Positions 39,378-48,535 of a DNA stretch of 64,000 bases are shown one piece after another. The notes under the pieces are model-generated. The model was not told where the DNA came from. It worked only from the letters and a program-made list of their open reading frames with translations, and did no database searches. Made by a program: the position numbers and the translations under genes. Each line of letters starts with the position of its first letter. Positions within the stretch are counted from its first letter, which is position 1. This DNA comes from Leuconostoc kimchii IMSNU 11154 (GTDB taxonomy: Bacteria; Bacillota; Bacilli; Lactobacillales; Lactobacillaceae). The DNA is taken from assembly GCF_000092505.1 (NCBI RefSeq), contig NC_014136.1, positions 1,882,501 through 1,946,500 of the forward strand, in the 5' to 3' direction.

Positions 39378-39387
39378 GGAGAATATT

Positions 39388-41325
39388 ATGAGTGAAATGT
39401 TAATTCCAGTCGCAACAGAATGGCAAACTATTAATAGTTTACGTTTGATCGCTAATCAAATGATTTCAAAAGCTGGTTCTGGACATCCCGGTATCGCGCT
39501 TGGTGCTGCACCAATTCTATACGAATTATATGCGAATCAATTAGTTGTTGATCCTCAAAATGCAGATATGATCAATCGGGATCGTTTTGTATTGTCAGCT
39601 GGACATGGTGCTGCTCTGTTATATGCGACACTACATATTGCTGGTTTTAATTTATCATCTGATGATTTAGCGCAATTTAGAATGCCACACTCAAAAACAC
39701 CGGGGCATCCGGAAGTAGGTGTCACACCTGGTGTTGAGGCTACGACGGGTCCGTTGGGGCAGGGATTGGGTATGGCAGTTGGCATGGCGATGGCAGAGGC
39801 AAAGTTGCATGAGCAGTTTCCTAATGTTATTGATCATTTTACCTACTCGCTTGTGGGTGATGGTGATTTAATGGAAGGGGTTAGTCACGAAACGGCCTCA
39901 TTAGCTGGGCAACAATCATTAGCCAAACTAATTGTGCTGTATGATGATAATCATGTGAGCCTAGATGGGAAAAAGAGTAGGTCAGACATATCTGATAATA
40001 AAGCACGCTTTTTAAGTTATGGTTGGGACGTTCAGGAAGTGACTGACGGTAATAACTTGACGGCAATTCATGCAGCAATTGAAAAAGCTAAATTAACACC
40101 TAAGCCAACATTCATTGCTGTTAAAACAATTATTGGTGATTATGGTCCATTTGCTGGAACAAATAAAGCGCATGGCACGCCATTAAATCCAGTGCAACTC
40201 GAGGAATTAAGCGTACAGCTCAACACAACAATTCATGACTTCGCTGTGCCACAGCCTATTCTGAAAGACATGCGTGATCGTATCAATCGACGATTAGCAC
40301 AACAAAAAAAGCCAAAAGCTAGTGCGTTAGCAGCATATGAAGCATTTACACGAAATCAGGTAACGCAGACGCCAATTTTAACTGAGATGGAAAAAGACCA
40401 AGCAGGTCGTAAAATTTCAAAAATAGTCTTACAATCGTTTGCGCAACAATTACCACAATTATGGGGAGGATCAGCTGATTTAGTCACGTCAACAAATTCA
40501 GAAATTGTTGATGCATCATTATTTGATAAGGAACATCGTGCTGGGAAAAACATTGCTTTTGGCGTGCGAGAATTCGGTATGGGCGCCGTGATGAACGGCA
40601 TTGCCCTGCATGGTGGCACTAAAATTTTTGGATCTACCTTTCTGGCATTTTCAGATTATATGAAAGCAGCCATTAGATTAAGTGCGCTGCAAAAAGTACC
40701 GGTTATCTATGTGTTTACACATGATAGTATAACGGTTGGTGAAGATGGACCGACGCATCAACCAACGGAACAATTGATGAGTCTACGTCTGATTCCTGAT
40801 GTTAACGTTTTACGTCCAGGTACTGCAGCAGAGATTGCAGAAGCATGGCGAACGGCATTAATATCAACAGATCGGCCAACTGTTTTAATTTTAAACCGTG
40901 GCACAATTGGGACACAAGGCACAGTGTCACAAGCAAAGTTAGCTATGAAATACGGTGCTGCAAAAATAAACGAGCAACCACATGCTGTTATTAATTTAAT
41001 TGCTACGGGTTCAGAGGTGCAATTGGCCTTGGCAGTTAGTCAAAAATTGTCTGTTGCTAGCCGTGTCATTTCAATGCCTAATTTGCAACAATTTTTATTA
41101 TTGAATACCGTTCAAAAATCCAAAATTATTCCCGAAGATAATGCAAAAAATGTGATAATAGAAGCAGGAACAACACTTGGTTGGCAAGCGTTAACTGGTC
41201 ATAGTGGGCTTATATTCGGTATTGATCGGTTTGGTATGAGCGCAAATCCACAAACAATATTAGATGAGTACGGTTTGAATGCCAGTGTGATTGTTAAAAA
41301 AATAGCGCAATATTTGGAGGCATAA
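39388..41325 (+). CDS. tkt: Transketolase
   Basis: 645 residues. The thiamine diphosphate pattern is visible: GSGHPG near 30, GPLGQGL and GDGDLMEG (about 156-163) with the metal-binding residues, and REFGMGAVMNG in the second domain. It exchanges two-carbon units and makes erythrose 4-phosphate, one of the two precursors of DAHP. Being first in the aromatic operon, it is probably dedicated to that supply rather than to general pentose metabolism. AGGAGAATATT is the ribosome site, next to the second terminator. aroE follows after 1 bp. Confidence 0.93.
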   Translation: MSEMLIPVATEWQTINSLRLIANQMISKAGSGHPGIALGAAPILYELYANQLVVDPQNADMINRDRFVLSAGHGAALLYATLHIAGFNLSSDDLAQFRMPHSKTPGHPEVGVTPGVEATTGPLGQGLGMAVGMAMAEAKLHEQFPNVIDHFTYSLVGDGDLMEGVSHETASLAGQQSLAKLIVLYDDNHVSLDGKKSRSDISDNKARFLSYGWDVQEVTDGNNLTAIHAAIEKAKLTPKPTFIAVKTIIGDYGPFAGTNKAHGTPLNPVQLEELSVQLNTTIHDFAVPQPILKDMRDRINRRLAQQKKPKASALAAYEAFTRNQVTQTPILTEMEKDQAGRKISKIVLQSFAQQLPQLWGGSADLVTSTNSEIVDASLFDKEHRAGKNIAFGVREFGMGAVMNGIALHGGTKIFGSTFLAFSDYMKAAIRLSALQKVPVIYVFTHDSITVGEDGPTHQPTEQLMSLRLIPDVNVLRPGTAAEIAEAWRTALISTDRPTVLILNRGTIGTQGTVSQAKLAMKYGAAKINEQPHAVINLIATGSEVQLALAVSQKLSVASRVISMPNLQQFLLLNTVQKSKIIPEDNAKNVIIEAGTTLGWQALTGHSGLIFGIDRFGMSANPQTILDEYGLNASVIVKKIAQYLEA

Positions 41326-41326
41326 A

Positions 41327-42160
41327 ATGGCAATATATGGTTTAGTGGCACATCCAGCAGGCCATTCGCAATCGCCTGTTATGCAAAATATAATGATGTC
41401 TCAACGACAAATTGAAGCTTATTATCATACTTTTGATGTTGTACCTGAAAATTTAGCAGCAGCTGTCACTGGGTTACGTGTATTAAGGGTTGGTGGATTC
41501 AATGTGTCCACCCCGTATAAATCAGAAATCATCACCTATTTGGATGAATTAACACCATTAGCACAGCGCTTACATGCAGTGAACACAGTTAAGAATATAA
41601 ATGGTCATTTGGTTGGTACAAGTACGGATGGCGACGGCTTTTGGCAGAGTATCAATCCTAATCAACCACATGAAAATGTTGTTATCTTAGGCACTGGTGG
41701 CGCTGCTCGTGCCGTTATTGCCACGGCACAACAATATGGTGTTCGTCGATTAACAGCATTTAATCGACCACATGGTAACTGGTCTCAACGCGAAACAGAG
41801 GTAGCGTATTTGAGTCATGGCATTGGTCAGCTGGCAGATTTATCAGATAATCGCTCATTGACGTCAGCGCTGCAGCAAGCGGATTTATTGATTAATGCAA
41901 CGACAGTAGGTATGAATGATGCTAGGACGTTATTAACAGAGTATCAAATTGGGTTGTTACCGCAGTACGCGTTAGTGGTTGATATGATTTACCGTAACCG
42001 GGAAACAGGATTATTAAAAGCAGCTAGTAAGCGTAACTTACTCACACAAAATGGTTTGCCAATGTTAGTTGGGCAAGGCGCCTTAAGTTTTGAGTTTTGG
42101 TTCAATCAACCTGCAGATCGACAACTAATGGCACAAGCCATAGAAGGAAAAATAATATGA
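41327..42160 (+). CDS. aroE: Shikimate dehydrogenase
   Basis: 277 residues. The substrate-binding N-terminus has HSQSPVMQN (position 13-21), GGFNVSTPYK with the catalytic Lys (about 66), and STDGDGF. NADP binding is by LGTGGAARAV (about 125-134) with NRPHG downstream. It reduces 3-dehydroshikimate to shikimate. TTGGAGGC precedes the ATG inside the end of tkt. It overlaps the DAHP synthase gene by 4 bp (ATGA). Confidence 0.92.
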   Translation: MAIYGLVAHPAGHSQSPVMQNIMMSQRQIEAYYHTFDVVPENLAAAVTGLRVLRVGGFNVSTPYKSEIITYLDELTPLAQRLHAVNTVKNINGHLVGTSTDGDGFWQSINPNQPHENVVILGTGGAARAVIATAQQYGVRRLTAFNRPHGNWSQRETEVAYLSHGIGQLADLSDNRSLTSALQQADLLINATTVGMNDARTLLTEYQIGLLPQYALVVDMIYRNRETGLLKAASKRNLLTQNGLPMLVGQGALSFEFWFNQPADRQLMAQAIEGKII

Positions 42161-43149
42161 TTTTAGTCACAAAAAACAATACTATTGCACAAAAAATTGC
42201 TGAGAAGCTCGATACAAAAGATCCCATTAAACCAGTCTATGTACACAATAACCGTGTTGCTTTGGCGGGTATAAAAATTTTACCAGAGAAAACTTTGAAA
42301 GAAATATCACAAGATGTTGTTGAGATAATCACAAATCATCATTCTGCAATTGTATCATCTCGTTCGTTCCACCCTGAAGATACAATTATCAAAACAAAGC
42401 ACACAATTATTGGCGGAGATCATTTTGTATTTATGGCTGGACCCGATTCAATTGAAAGTCCAGAACATGTTCTCGATATGGGTCGACAAGTTAAATCAGC
42501 TGGTGCTACAATTTTACGTGGTGGTGCTTTTAAGCCACGGACATCACCTTATTCTTTTCAAGGCAATGGTGAGGTAGGTCTAAAGGCGCATCGTGCTGCT
42601 GCTGACACGTTAGGTATGGATATGGTAACTGAAATATTAGATACACAGGATGTTGAGTTAGTTGATTCATACACTGATATTTTCCAAGTTGGCACGCGTA
42701 ATATGCAAAACTTTGCCCTACTAAAGGCTTTGGGGCAAAAACGCAAACCAGTGATTCTGAAACGCGGTATGTCAGCCACGATTGATGATTTTTTAAATGC
42801 AGCAGAATATATCGCTGCAGGTGGTAATCATCAGATCATGTTAATGGAACGTGGTATCCGTACTTACGATAATAAATATACACGAAATACGCTGGATGTT
42901 TCAGCCATTCCTGTTTTACAAAGTATGACACATTACCCAGTGATTGCTGATGCATCACATGCTTCAGGTGTTGCAAAATTCGTGTCACCTTTAGCGTTAG
43001 CAGCTACTGCTGCTGGTAGTCAGGGACTTATGACGGAAATACATGACGATCCTGAGCATGCTTTTGTGGATGGCGCGCAAGCATTAACACCATCTGAATT
43101 TATACAATTAACTGAAAAAGTGAAACAGATTCATCAAATCGTACAATAG
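42157..43149 (+). CDS. aroF: DAHP synthase, type I-beta, with Cys-to-Asp change at the metal site
   Basis: 330 residues from ATG 42157 (AAGGAAAAATA upstream). Residues 1-80 form the ferredoxin-like regulatory domain of the AroF/T. maritima type. The barrel carries GGAFKPRTSPYSFQG, KRGMSATIDDF, MLMERGIRTYD, IADASHASG and LMTEIHDDPEHAFVDG. The conserved AGPCS(V/I)ES motif reads AGPDSIES: Asp97 replaces the metal-liganding Cys. The other ligands (His in DASH, Glu, Asp) are kept. It joins phosphoenolpyruvate and erythrose 4-phosphate, the committed step. Confidence 0.92.
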   Translation: MILVTKNNTIAQKIAEKLDTKDPIKPVYVHNNRVALAGIKILPEKTLKEISQDVVEIITNHHSAIVSSRSFHPEDTIIKTKHTIIGGDHFVFMAGPDSIESPEHVLDMGRQVKSAGATILRGGAFKPRTSPYSFQGNGEVGLKAHRAAADTLGMDMVTEILDTQDVELVDSYTDIFQVGTRNMQNFALLKALGQKRKPVILKRGMSATIDDFLNAAEYIAAGGNHQIMLMERGIRTYDNKYTRNTLDVSAIPVLQSMTHYPVIADASHASGVAKFVSPLALAATAAGSQGLMTEIHDDPEHAFVDGAQALTPSEFIQLTEKVKQIHQIVQ

Positions 43150-43187
43150 TATGCCTCAAGCTATGATGAATGAGTTAGAAAGGAAAC

Positions 43188-44252
43188 ATGATGACAACGG
43201 TACATGTATCATTTGATAACAAGACTTACGATGTTAAAATTAATTCCCAGCTACATCATAGAATTGGCAAAGAGATTGCTGATGTTTGGTCGCCGCGTAA
43301 GGTTGCTTTAATAACGGATAGCCATGTTGGTCCGCTGTATTTAATTGATACTCAAAAACAGCTAGAACAAGCTGGATTTGATGTGTTACCTTTACAGGTG
43401 CCTGCTGGTGAAACGTCAAAGTCCTTAGTGGTGGCTGGCGAACTCATCTCGCAAATGGCGGAAGCTGGATTTACCCGTGGAGATGGCTTAATTGCTCTAG
43501 GTGGGGGTGTTATTGGTGATTTAGGTGGCGTTGTGGCGTCACTTTATATGAGAGGCATTGCCTTTATTCAAATTGCCACATCACTGACTGCACAAGTTGA
43601 TTCTTCGGTTGGTGGGAAAACGGCTGTCAATTTAGGTCAGACAAAGAATATTGCTGGCACGTTTTATCAACCAGATTTAGTTTTAGTTGATAGCTCTTAC
43701 TTGGATACATTGACTGATCGGGATTTGGTCGAAGGGTATGGCGAAGTTGTTAAAACGTCGGCACTTGATAGCTCAGATTTTTTTGAGTTTACTGGTAAAA
43801 TACAATCAATATTAGATATTCGTGTGAACGCACAAGAACTATCAAAGCGTGCAATTGCTTATAAAGCAAAAATTGTCATGGCTGATGAAAAGGAAGCAGG
43901 TCAGCGTCAATATCTTAATTTTGGACATACGATTGGACATGCTATTGAACTCATTGCGCGTGGCGAGTTGCGACATGGTGAAGCGGTAGCTATTGGTATG
44001 GTTGCAATGACTTCGCGTATGGCGCGCGATGGCATATCAAAAAATGAGTTAACTGTGGCGTTAAAGCAACGCTTAGAGGTGGTTGGTTTGCCAACTGATT
44101 CACAGTTAATTGGAACGCCTGATTTTTTTGAGCGATTAATTAATGATAAAAAGAACCATGGTGGTGTATTAAATCTCGTTGCACTAGAATCGATTGGTAA
44201 ACCGACATTGATTCTGAAAAAAGTAAGTGATATGCCGGAATTTATAGGATAA
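43188..44252 (+). CDS. aroB: 3-dehydroquinate synthase
   Basis: 354 residues; ATG 43188 or 43191, with AAAGGAAAC upstream. NAD binding GGGVIGDLGG near 105-114; YMRGI and QVDSSVGGKTAVNLG near 126-150; late HTIGHAIE and the metal ligands Glu187-type, His and His in HGEAVAIGM. It converts DAHP to 3-dehydroquinate. Separated from the DAHP synthase gene by 38 bp. All active-site phrases look intact. Confidence 0.93.
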   Translation: MMTTVHVSFDNKTYDVKINSQLHHRIGKEIADVWSPRKVALITDSHVGPLYLIDTQKQLEQAGFDVLPLQVPAGETSKSLVVAGELISQMAEAGFTRGDGLIALGGGVIGDLGGVVASLYMRGIAFIQIATSLTAQVDSSVGGKTAVNLGQTKNIAGTFYQPDLVLVDSSYLDTLTDRDLVEGYGEVVKTSALDSSDFFEFTGKIQSILDIRVNAQELSKRAIAYKAKIVMADEKEAGQRQYLNFGHTIGHAIELIARGELRHGEAVAIGMVAMTSRMARDGISKNELTVALKQRLEVVGLPTDSQLIGTPDFFERLINDKKNHGGVLNLVALESIGKPTLILKKVSDMPEFIG

Positions 44253-44257
44253 TTTAG

Positions 44258-44306
44258 AAAGGAAAGTGTGAGTATAGTTTAATCTTGTCTCGCACAAAAA
44301 AGACTT
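44258..44306 (+). promoter_or_regulatory. Distant ribosome site and spacer hairpin before aroC
   Basis: The only good ribosome site before aroC, AAAGGAAA (44258-44265), is 41 bases from the ATG. Between them GTGTGAG (44266-44272) pairs perfectly with CTCGCAC (44289-44295) around a 16-base loop. Folding it would leave about 11 bases between site and start, within the normal range. Confidence 0.45.
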
Positions 44307-45485
44307 ATGCGTTATACAACTGCTGGCGAAAGCCATGGTCCAGAAGAAATTGCAATTATTGAGGGTGTGCCTTCGGGTTTGCATATCACACAAGAAGATA
44401 TTAATGAACAATTATCGCGTCGTCAGCATGGATATGGTCGTGGCGAAAGACAAAAGATTGAAACGGATACGGTCACCTTTTTAACTGGGGTGCGCCATCA
44501 AATGACATTAGGTTCGCCAATAACTTTAAATGTTCATAACGATGATCACAATAGTTGGTCTAAAATCATGGCGCCTAATGACGTGGCAACATCTGAAAAC
44601 ACATTGCGTAAAGTGTTACGACCACGACCAGGTCATGCTGATCTGGTAGGCGGTATGAAGTATCGTCATCAGAATGATCTAAGAAATGTATTAGAACGTT
44701 CATCTGCTCGGGAAACAACAATGCGTGTGGCCGTGGGGGCTGTTGCAAAAAAAATTTTGGCTGAAATTGGTGTCGATGTCCATGGCTTCGTGGTCAATAT
44801 TGGACCAGCAAAATCTGATTTGGGCACGCTTACTCAATATAAAAATTTACAAGAATTACGTGAAGTGACTGAGAATTTTGAAACGCGTGCTTTAGATGCT
44901 ACAGCTGATGCTGCGATGCGTGATGTCATTGATAAGGCAAAAAGAGATGCTAATACAGTTGGTGGACAAGTGCAAGTCATTGCCACAGGGATGCCTGTGG
45001 GTCTGGGGTCATATGTGTCTGCCAATGAGAAGCTGGATGGTAAAATTGCACGTGCCATTGTTGGTATTAATGCCTTTAAAGGTGTCCAATTTGGTGGTGG
45101 TTTTGACAATTCTGAGAAATATGGTGATGAAATTATGGATGAAATTTTTTGGGACGCAACCAAGGGGTTTTATCGTGGTACAGACAATTTAGGCGGTTTT
45201 GAAGGCGGGATGACAACTGGTGAGGCTATTCTTGTACGTGGTGTCGTCAAACCAATTCCAACATTATATCGGCCAATGAAATCCGTTGATATTGATACAC
45301 ATCAGGAACACCGTGCTTCCATTGAACGCTCCGACACGACGGCTGTCACAGCGGCAGCTGTTATTGCAGAGGCCATGGTAGCAATCGAATTAGCCAAGTC
45401 AATTTTGGATAAGTTTGATTCGGATAACATTGATCGTATGAAAGAGCAGGTTGCACAATATCGTGAAGAAATTCGCTCATTTTAA
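44307..45485 (+). CDS. aroC: Chorismate synthase
   Basis: 392 residues starting MRYTTAGESHGPEE, the standard N-terminus of the family. RRQHGYGRGERQKIE, GRPGHADLVG-like (PRPGHADLVGGMKY), ERSSARETTMRVA and the FMN/substrate residues late in the protein are present. It forms chorismate by 1,4-elimination from EPSP. The ATG has no ribosome site in its direct vicinity; a hairpin upstream may bring the distant site close (44258-44306). A 95-bp gap separates it from aroA. Confidence 0.93.
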   Translation: MRYTTAGESHGPEEIAIIEGVPSGLHITQEDINEQLSRRQHGYGRGERQKIETDTVTFLTGVRHQMTLGSPITLNVHNDDHNSWSKIMAPNDVATSENTLRKVLRPRPGHADLVGGMKYRHQNDLRNVLERSSARETTMRVAVGAVAKKILAEIGVDVHGFVVNIGPAKSDLGTLTQYKNLQELREVTENFETRALDATADAAMRDVIDKAKRDANTVGGQVQVIATGMPVGLGSYVSANEKLDGKIARAIVGINAFKGVQFGGGFDNSEKYGDEIMDEIFWDATKGFYRGTDNLGGFEGGMTTGEAILVRGVVKPIPTLYRPMKSVDIDTHQEHRASIERSDTTAVTAAAVIAEAMVAIELAKSILDKFDSDNIDRMKEQVAQYREEIRSF

Positions 45486-45586
45486 AAGTTAAGTTGTGCA
45501 ATAGAAAGATAATTTTGGCTGACATGGATGTCATATGTCTTCGAGTTATCCAAATATGATGTCATGAACAATAAGGAAAAATGCAA

Positions 45587-46885
45587 ATGATTAAATTAAT
45601 GCGTGCTCAAAGTACAGGTCTTCGTGGCACGATGACCGTTCCAGGGGACAAATCCATATCTCACCGGGCATTAATGTTTGGCGCGATTGCTCAAGGTGTG
45701 ACCGAAATAGAGAACTTTTTGGTGTCTGATGATGTTTTACACACGATGGCTGTTTTCCGTGAACTAGGCGTGACGATTGATCAACACGGGAAGCATGTTC
45801 GTGTTATCGGCCGAGGAAGTGAACACTTTACTCAACCTCAAAAAGCCCTTGACATGGGCAATTCAGGGACGTCTACACGGCTATTAATGGGTCTATTAAG
45901 CCGACAGCCATTTAATATTCATATTGTTGGGGATGAGTCTTTGAGTCGTAGACCAATGAAACGTGTCTTGACGCCTTTAGCACTCATGGGTGCTGATATT
46001 AGGTTATCTGAAAATGATACACTACCAGGTGTGATTTATGCGAATTCTCAGGTAACTGGTATCACCTATGAGATGCCAGTTGCATCTGCGCAAGTTAAAA
46101 GTGCTATCTTACTGGCGGGCATACAAGCAGAGGGTGTGACAACCATCATCGAAAAAATACCTTCACGCGATCATACTGAACGCATGTTACGGCAATTTGG
46201 TGGCACGATAACGGTTAAAGATGGTAGGGTTTCTGTAACGAAGCATCAACATTTGACAGGGCAACATGTGATAGTACCTTCAGATATTTCCAGTGCTGCC
46301 TTTTTCATAGTTGCTGGATTGATTACACCTAATTCAAAATTAACAATTAAAAAAGTTGGCATCAACAAAACGCGAGATGGTGTTTTACAATTATTAAAAC
46401 GCATGGGTGCAAATATTGTCATGTCGAATATTAACGTGAATGGTGAACCATTTGCAGATATTACGATTGAGGCACAACAATTGAAAGGTATTGATATTAC
46501 TGAAAAGGATATTCCGAGTTCAGTCGATGAACTGCCTATCATAGCTTTGGCCGCGACTCAGGCGCAAGGTGATACAACGATTACTGGCGCTGGGGAACTA
46601 CGTGTTAAGGAAACAGACCGTATTGCAACCGTGATTAGTGAGTTAACTAAATTAGGTGCAAATATTGAAGCTTTAGAAGATGGGATGATTATTCATGGTG
46701 GTACGCCATTACATGTGACAAATGAATCCGCCCTATTAACATCACATGGTGATCATCGTATTGGTATGATGAATGCGATTGCAGCATTGATAACGACTGG
46801 CGGGGATGTCGTGTTGACAGGCGAAGATGCGATTAGTGTCTCGTATCCTGGATTCCTGGAAAACTTGTCTCGGGTGATGATATGA
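45587..46885 (+). CDS. aroA: EPSP synthase (3-phosphoshikimate 1-carboxyvinyltransferase)
   Basis: 432 residues from ATG 45587 (AAGGAAAA upstream; ATG 45581 would add two residues). PGDKSISHRALMFGAIAQG at about 19-37 is the shikimate-3-phosphate Lys motif; MGNSGTSTRLLMGLL, RRPMKR, and later SSVDELPIIALAATQA and RVKETDRIA (PEP site) are all intact. The fold is two similar halves. It makes EPSP from shikimate 3-phosphate. It overlaps tyrA by 4 bp. From the LMGLL region it looks glyphosate-class II-like, but that is not certain. Confidence 0.93.
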   Translation: MIKLMRAQSTGLRGTMTVPGDKSISHRALMFGAIAQGVTEIENFLVSDDVLHTMAVFRELGVTIDQHGKHVRVIGRGSEHFTQPQKALDMGNSGTSTRLLMGLLSRQPFNIHIVGDESLSRRPMKRVLTPLALMGADIRLSENDTLPGVIYANSQVTGITYEMPVASAQVKSAILLAGIQAEGVTTIIEKIPSRDHTERMLRQFGGTITVKDGRVSVTKHQHLTGQHVIVPSDISSAAFFIVAGLITPNSKLTIKKVGINKTRDGVLQLLKRMGANIVMSNINVNGEPFADITIEAQQLKGIDITEKDIPSSVDELPIIALAATQAQGDTTITGAGELRVKETDRIATVISELTKLGANIEALEDGMIIHGGTPLHVTNESALLTSHGDHRIGMMNAIAALITTGGDVVLTGEDAISVSYPGFLENLSRVMI

Positions 46886-47742
46886 ATATTGTGGTTCAAG
46901 GTTTGGGTGAAATGGGCGCTTCGCTAGCAATGGTTTTAAACCAGCAACATGATAATCGTGTCATTGGTGTCGATGCAAAAGCTGTGACACGACAGGCTGC
47001 TTTAAAAAATAATATTGTGTCTGAAGTTACTGATGACATTGTGGCTGTTGCAGGGCAAGCTGATGTGATTGTTTTAGCCACACCGGTTTCAATCATCAAA
47101 CAAACGATGAAAATATTGTCGAAAATGCTTCTCAAATCTCACGTCATTGTGACGGATACTGGTTCGACCAAAAACGAAATTATGGCTATCGCTAATTCAG
47201 AGTTGCAGCATGTCGCATTCATTGGTGGACATGCCATGGCTGGCACGCACAAAAGCGGTGTTGCGTACGCAGATGCTTTATTATATGTAGGCACGCCTTA
47301 TTTTTTAATGCCAAACCCAATCGGAAAACAGCGCGTAAATCAATTAAAAAAGATCTTAGCACCAATTCAGGCTCATTTTACAGCAATGGATGTGACAACA
47401 CATGATGATTTGATGGCAATGATTAGTGATGTACCCCATATTGCCGCGTTTGCATTGATGAACGCTGCGGTTAAACAGTTAGGACCTTCAGAAGGTTTTG
47501 GTCAATATGTTGCTGGTGGCTTTAAAGATACAACACGTATTGCTGAAAGTGATCCTAACCTTTGGACAGATATATTATTGAGTAATAAAGCAAGTGTCAT
47601 GGCAAATAATCAAGCGCTGATAGCTGAATTAGAAGCGTTTAATCAGGCATTGATTTCAGATGATGTAGCTAATCTCACTGCATTGATTCATGCCGCTCAA
47701 ACATCACGTCAGCGATTATTAGGAAGGGAAAATAATGATTAA
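46882..47742 (+). CDS. tyrA: Prephenate dehydrogenase
   Basis: 286 residues. N-terminal Rossmann motif GLGEMGASLAM (8-18), LATPVS, TDTGSTK, and the catalytic His in GGHAMAGTHKSG and SDVPHIAAF. The C-terminus is the family helical domain. It oxidises prephenate to 4-hydroxyphenylpyruvate on the tyrosine branch. There is no ACT domain, so direct feedback inhibition by tyrosine may be weak and control could fall to the leader attenuator. The end overlaps the start of the aroK fusion by 8 bp. Confidence 0.88.
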   Translation: MNIVVQGLGEMGASLAMVLNQQHDNRVIGVDAKAVTRQAALKNNIVSEVTDDIVAVAGQADVIVLATPVSIIKQTMKILSKMLLKSHVIVTDTGSTKNEIMAIANSELQHVAFIGGHAMAGTHKSGVAYADALLYVGTPYFLMPNPIGKQRVNQLKKILAPIQAHFTAMDVTTHDDLMAMISDVPHIAAFALMNAAVKQLGPSEGFGQYVAGGFKDTTRIAESDPNLWTDILLSNKASVMANNQALIAELEAFNQALISDDVANLTALIHAAQTSRQRLLGRENND

Positions 47743-48535
47743 AGAACCAAAAACCCTAATGCTTGTCGGATTTATGGGTGCTGGTAAGACAACGGTAGGG
47801 CGAGAAATAGCGCGACAACATCAATCGTTGTTTATAGATGTTGACTCAGAAATAGAACGCTTGGCGAACCAATCTATTGCAGAAATATTTGTTGCGCGTG
47901 GTGAAGCTGGATTTCGTGAACTAGAAACGCAGGTTTTATCAGAAGTTCAAACTTTTAATGGTATTGTGGCTACTGGTGGTGGTGTTGTTGAAAGAAGTGA
48001 AAATTTAGCTATATTAGAACAGTCACCAGCGACAGTTATTTATTTACACGGCAATTTGGAAAGTACAATTAGTCGCTTATTGTTGGAAGGGCAACGTCCG
48101 CTACTACAAGAAAAATCAGCGGTCGATTTTTTCAACTTATGGCAACAACGCGATCCAAAATACCAACGTATTGCTAATTTTACAGTTGAAACAGTGGGTA
48201 AAACACCTGAGCGCATTGCTGCTGAGATTGTGGCACTTTTTAGCTCAAACGAAGATGAGTTAGCTTTATTACAATTGCGATCTGAAATTGATGCTTTCGA
48301 TCGTCAAATTTTTCAACTGATAGAAAAACGTATGCAGGTTGTGTCATCGGTCGCGCAATATAAGAAAAAGTTTGATATGAAAACGGTTCAACAGCCGCGT
48401 ATGTTGAAAATGCGTGAGTTACTCAAATATGATTTTGAGGACTCTAAAGACATTACAGATGAGATGATTGATCAAATTATGTCAATATTGACCACCTCTG
48501 CCATTAATAAAGAAAACGAACAATTAAAACGATGA
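47735..48535 (+). CDS. aroK: Shikimate kinase fused to chorismate mutase
   Basis: 266 residues. Residues 1-170 are a shikimate kinase with P-loop GFMGAGKTTVG (12-22), DVDSEIE, TGGGVVERSE and the LID arginine region (EGQRPLL). From about 178 a type II chorismate mutase domain follows (LRSEIDAFDRQIFQLIEKRMQ, VAQYKKKF), with the active-site Arg and Lys in place. A short linker joins them. The protein would phosphorylate shikimate and convert chorismate to prephenate. The fusion is unusual: the mutase is more often fused to DAHP synthase, PheA or TyrA. It overlaps the next gene by 4 bp. Confidence 0.9.
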   Translation: MIKEPKTLMLVGFMGAGKTTVGREIARQHQSLFIDVDSEIERLANQSIAEIFVARGEAGFRELETQVLSEVQTFNGIVATGGGVVERSENLAILEQSPATVIYLHGNLESTISRLLLEGQRPLLQEKSAVDFFNLWQQRDPKYQRIANFTVETVGKTPERIAAEIVALFSSNEDELALLQLRSEIDAFDRQIFQLIEKRMQVVSSVAQYKKKFDMKTVQQPRMLKMRELLKYDFEDSKDITDEMIDQIMSILTTSAINKENEQLKR

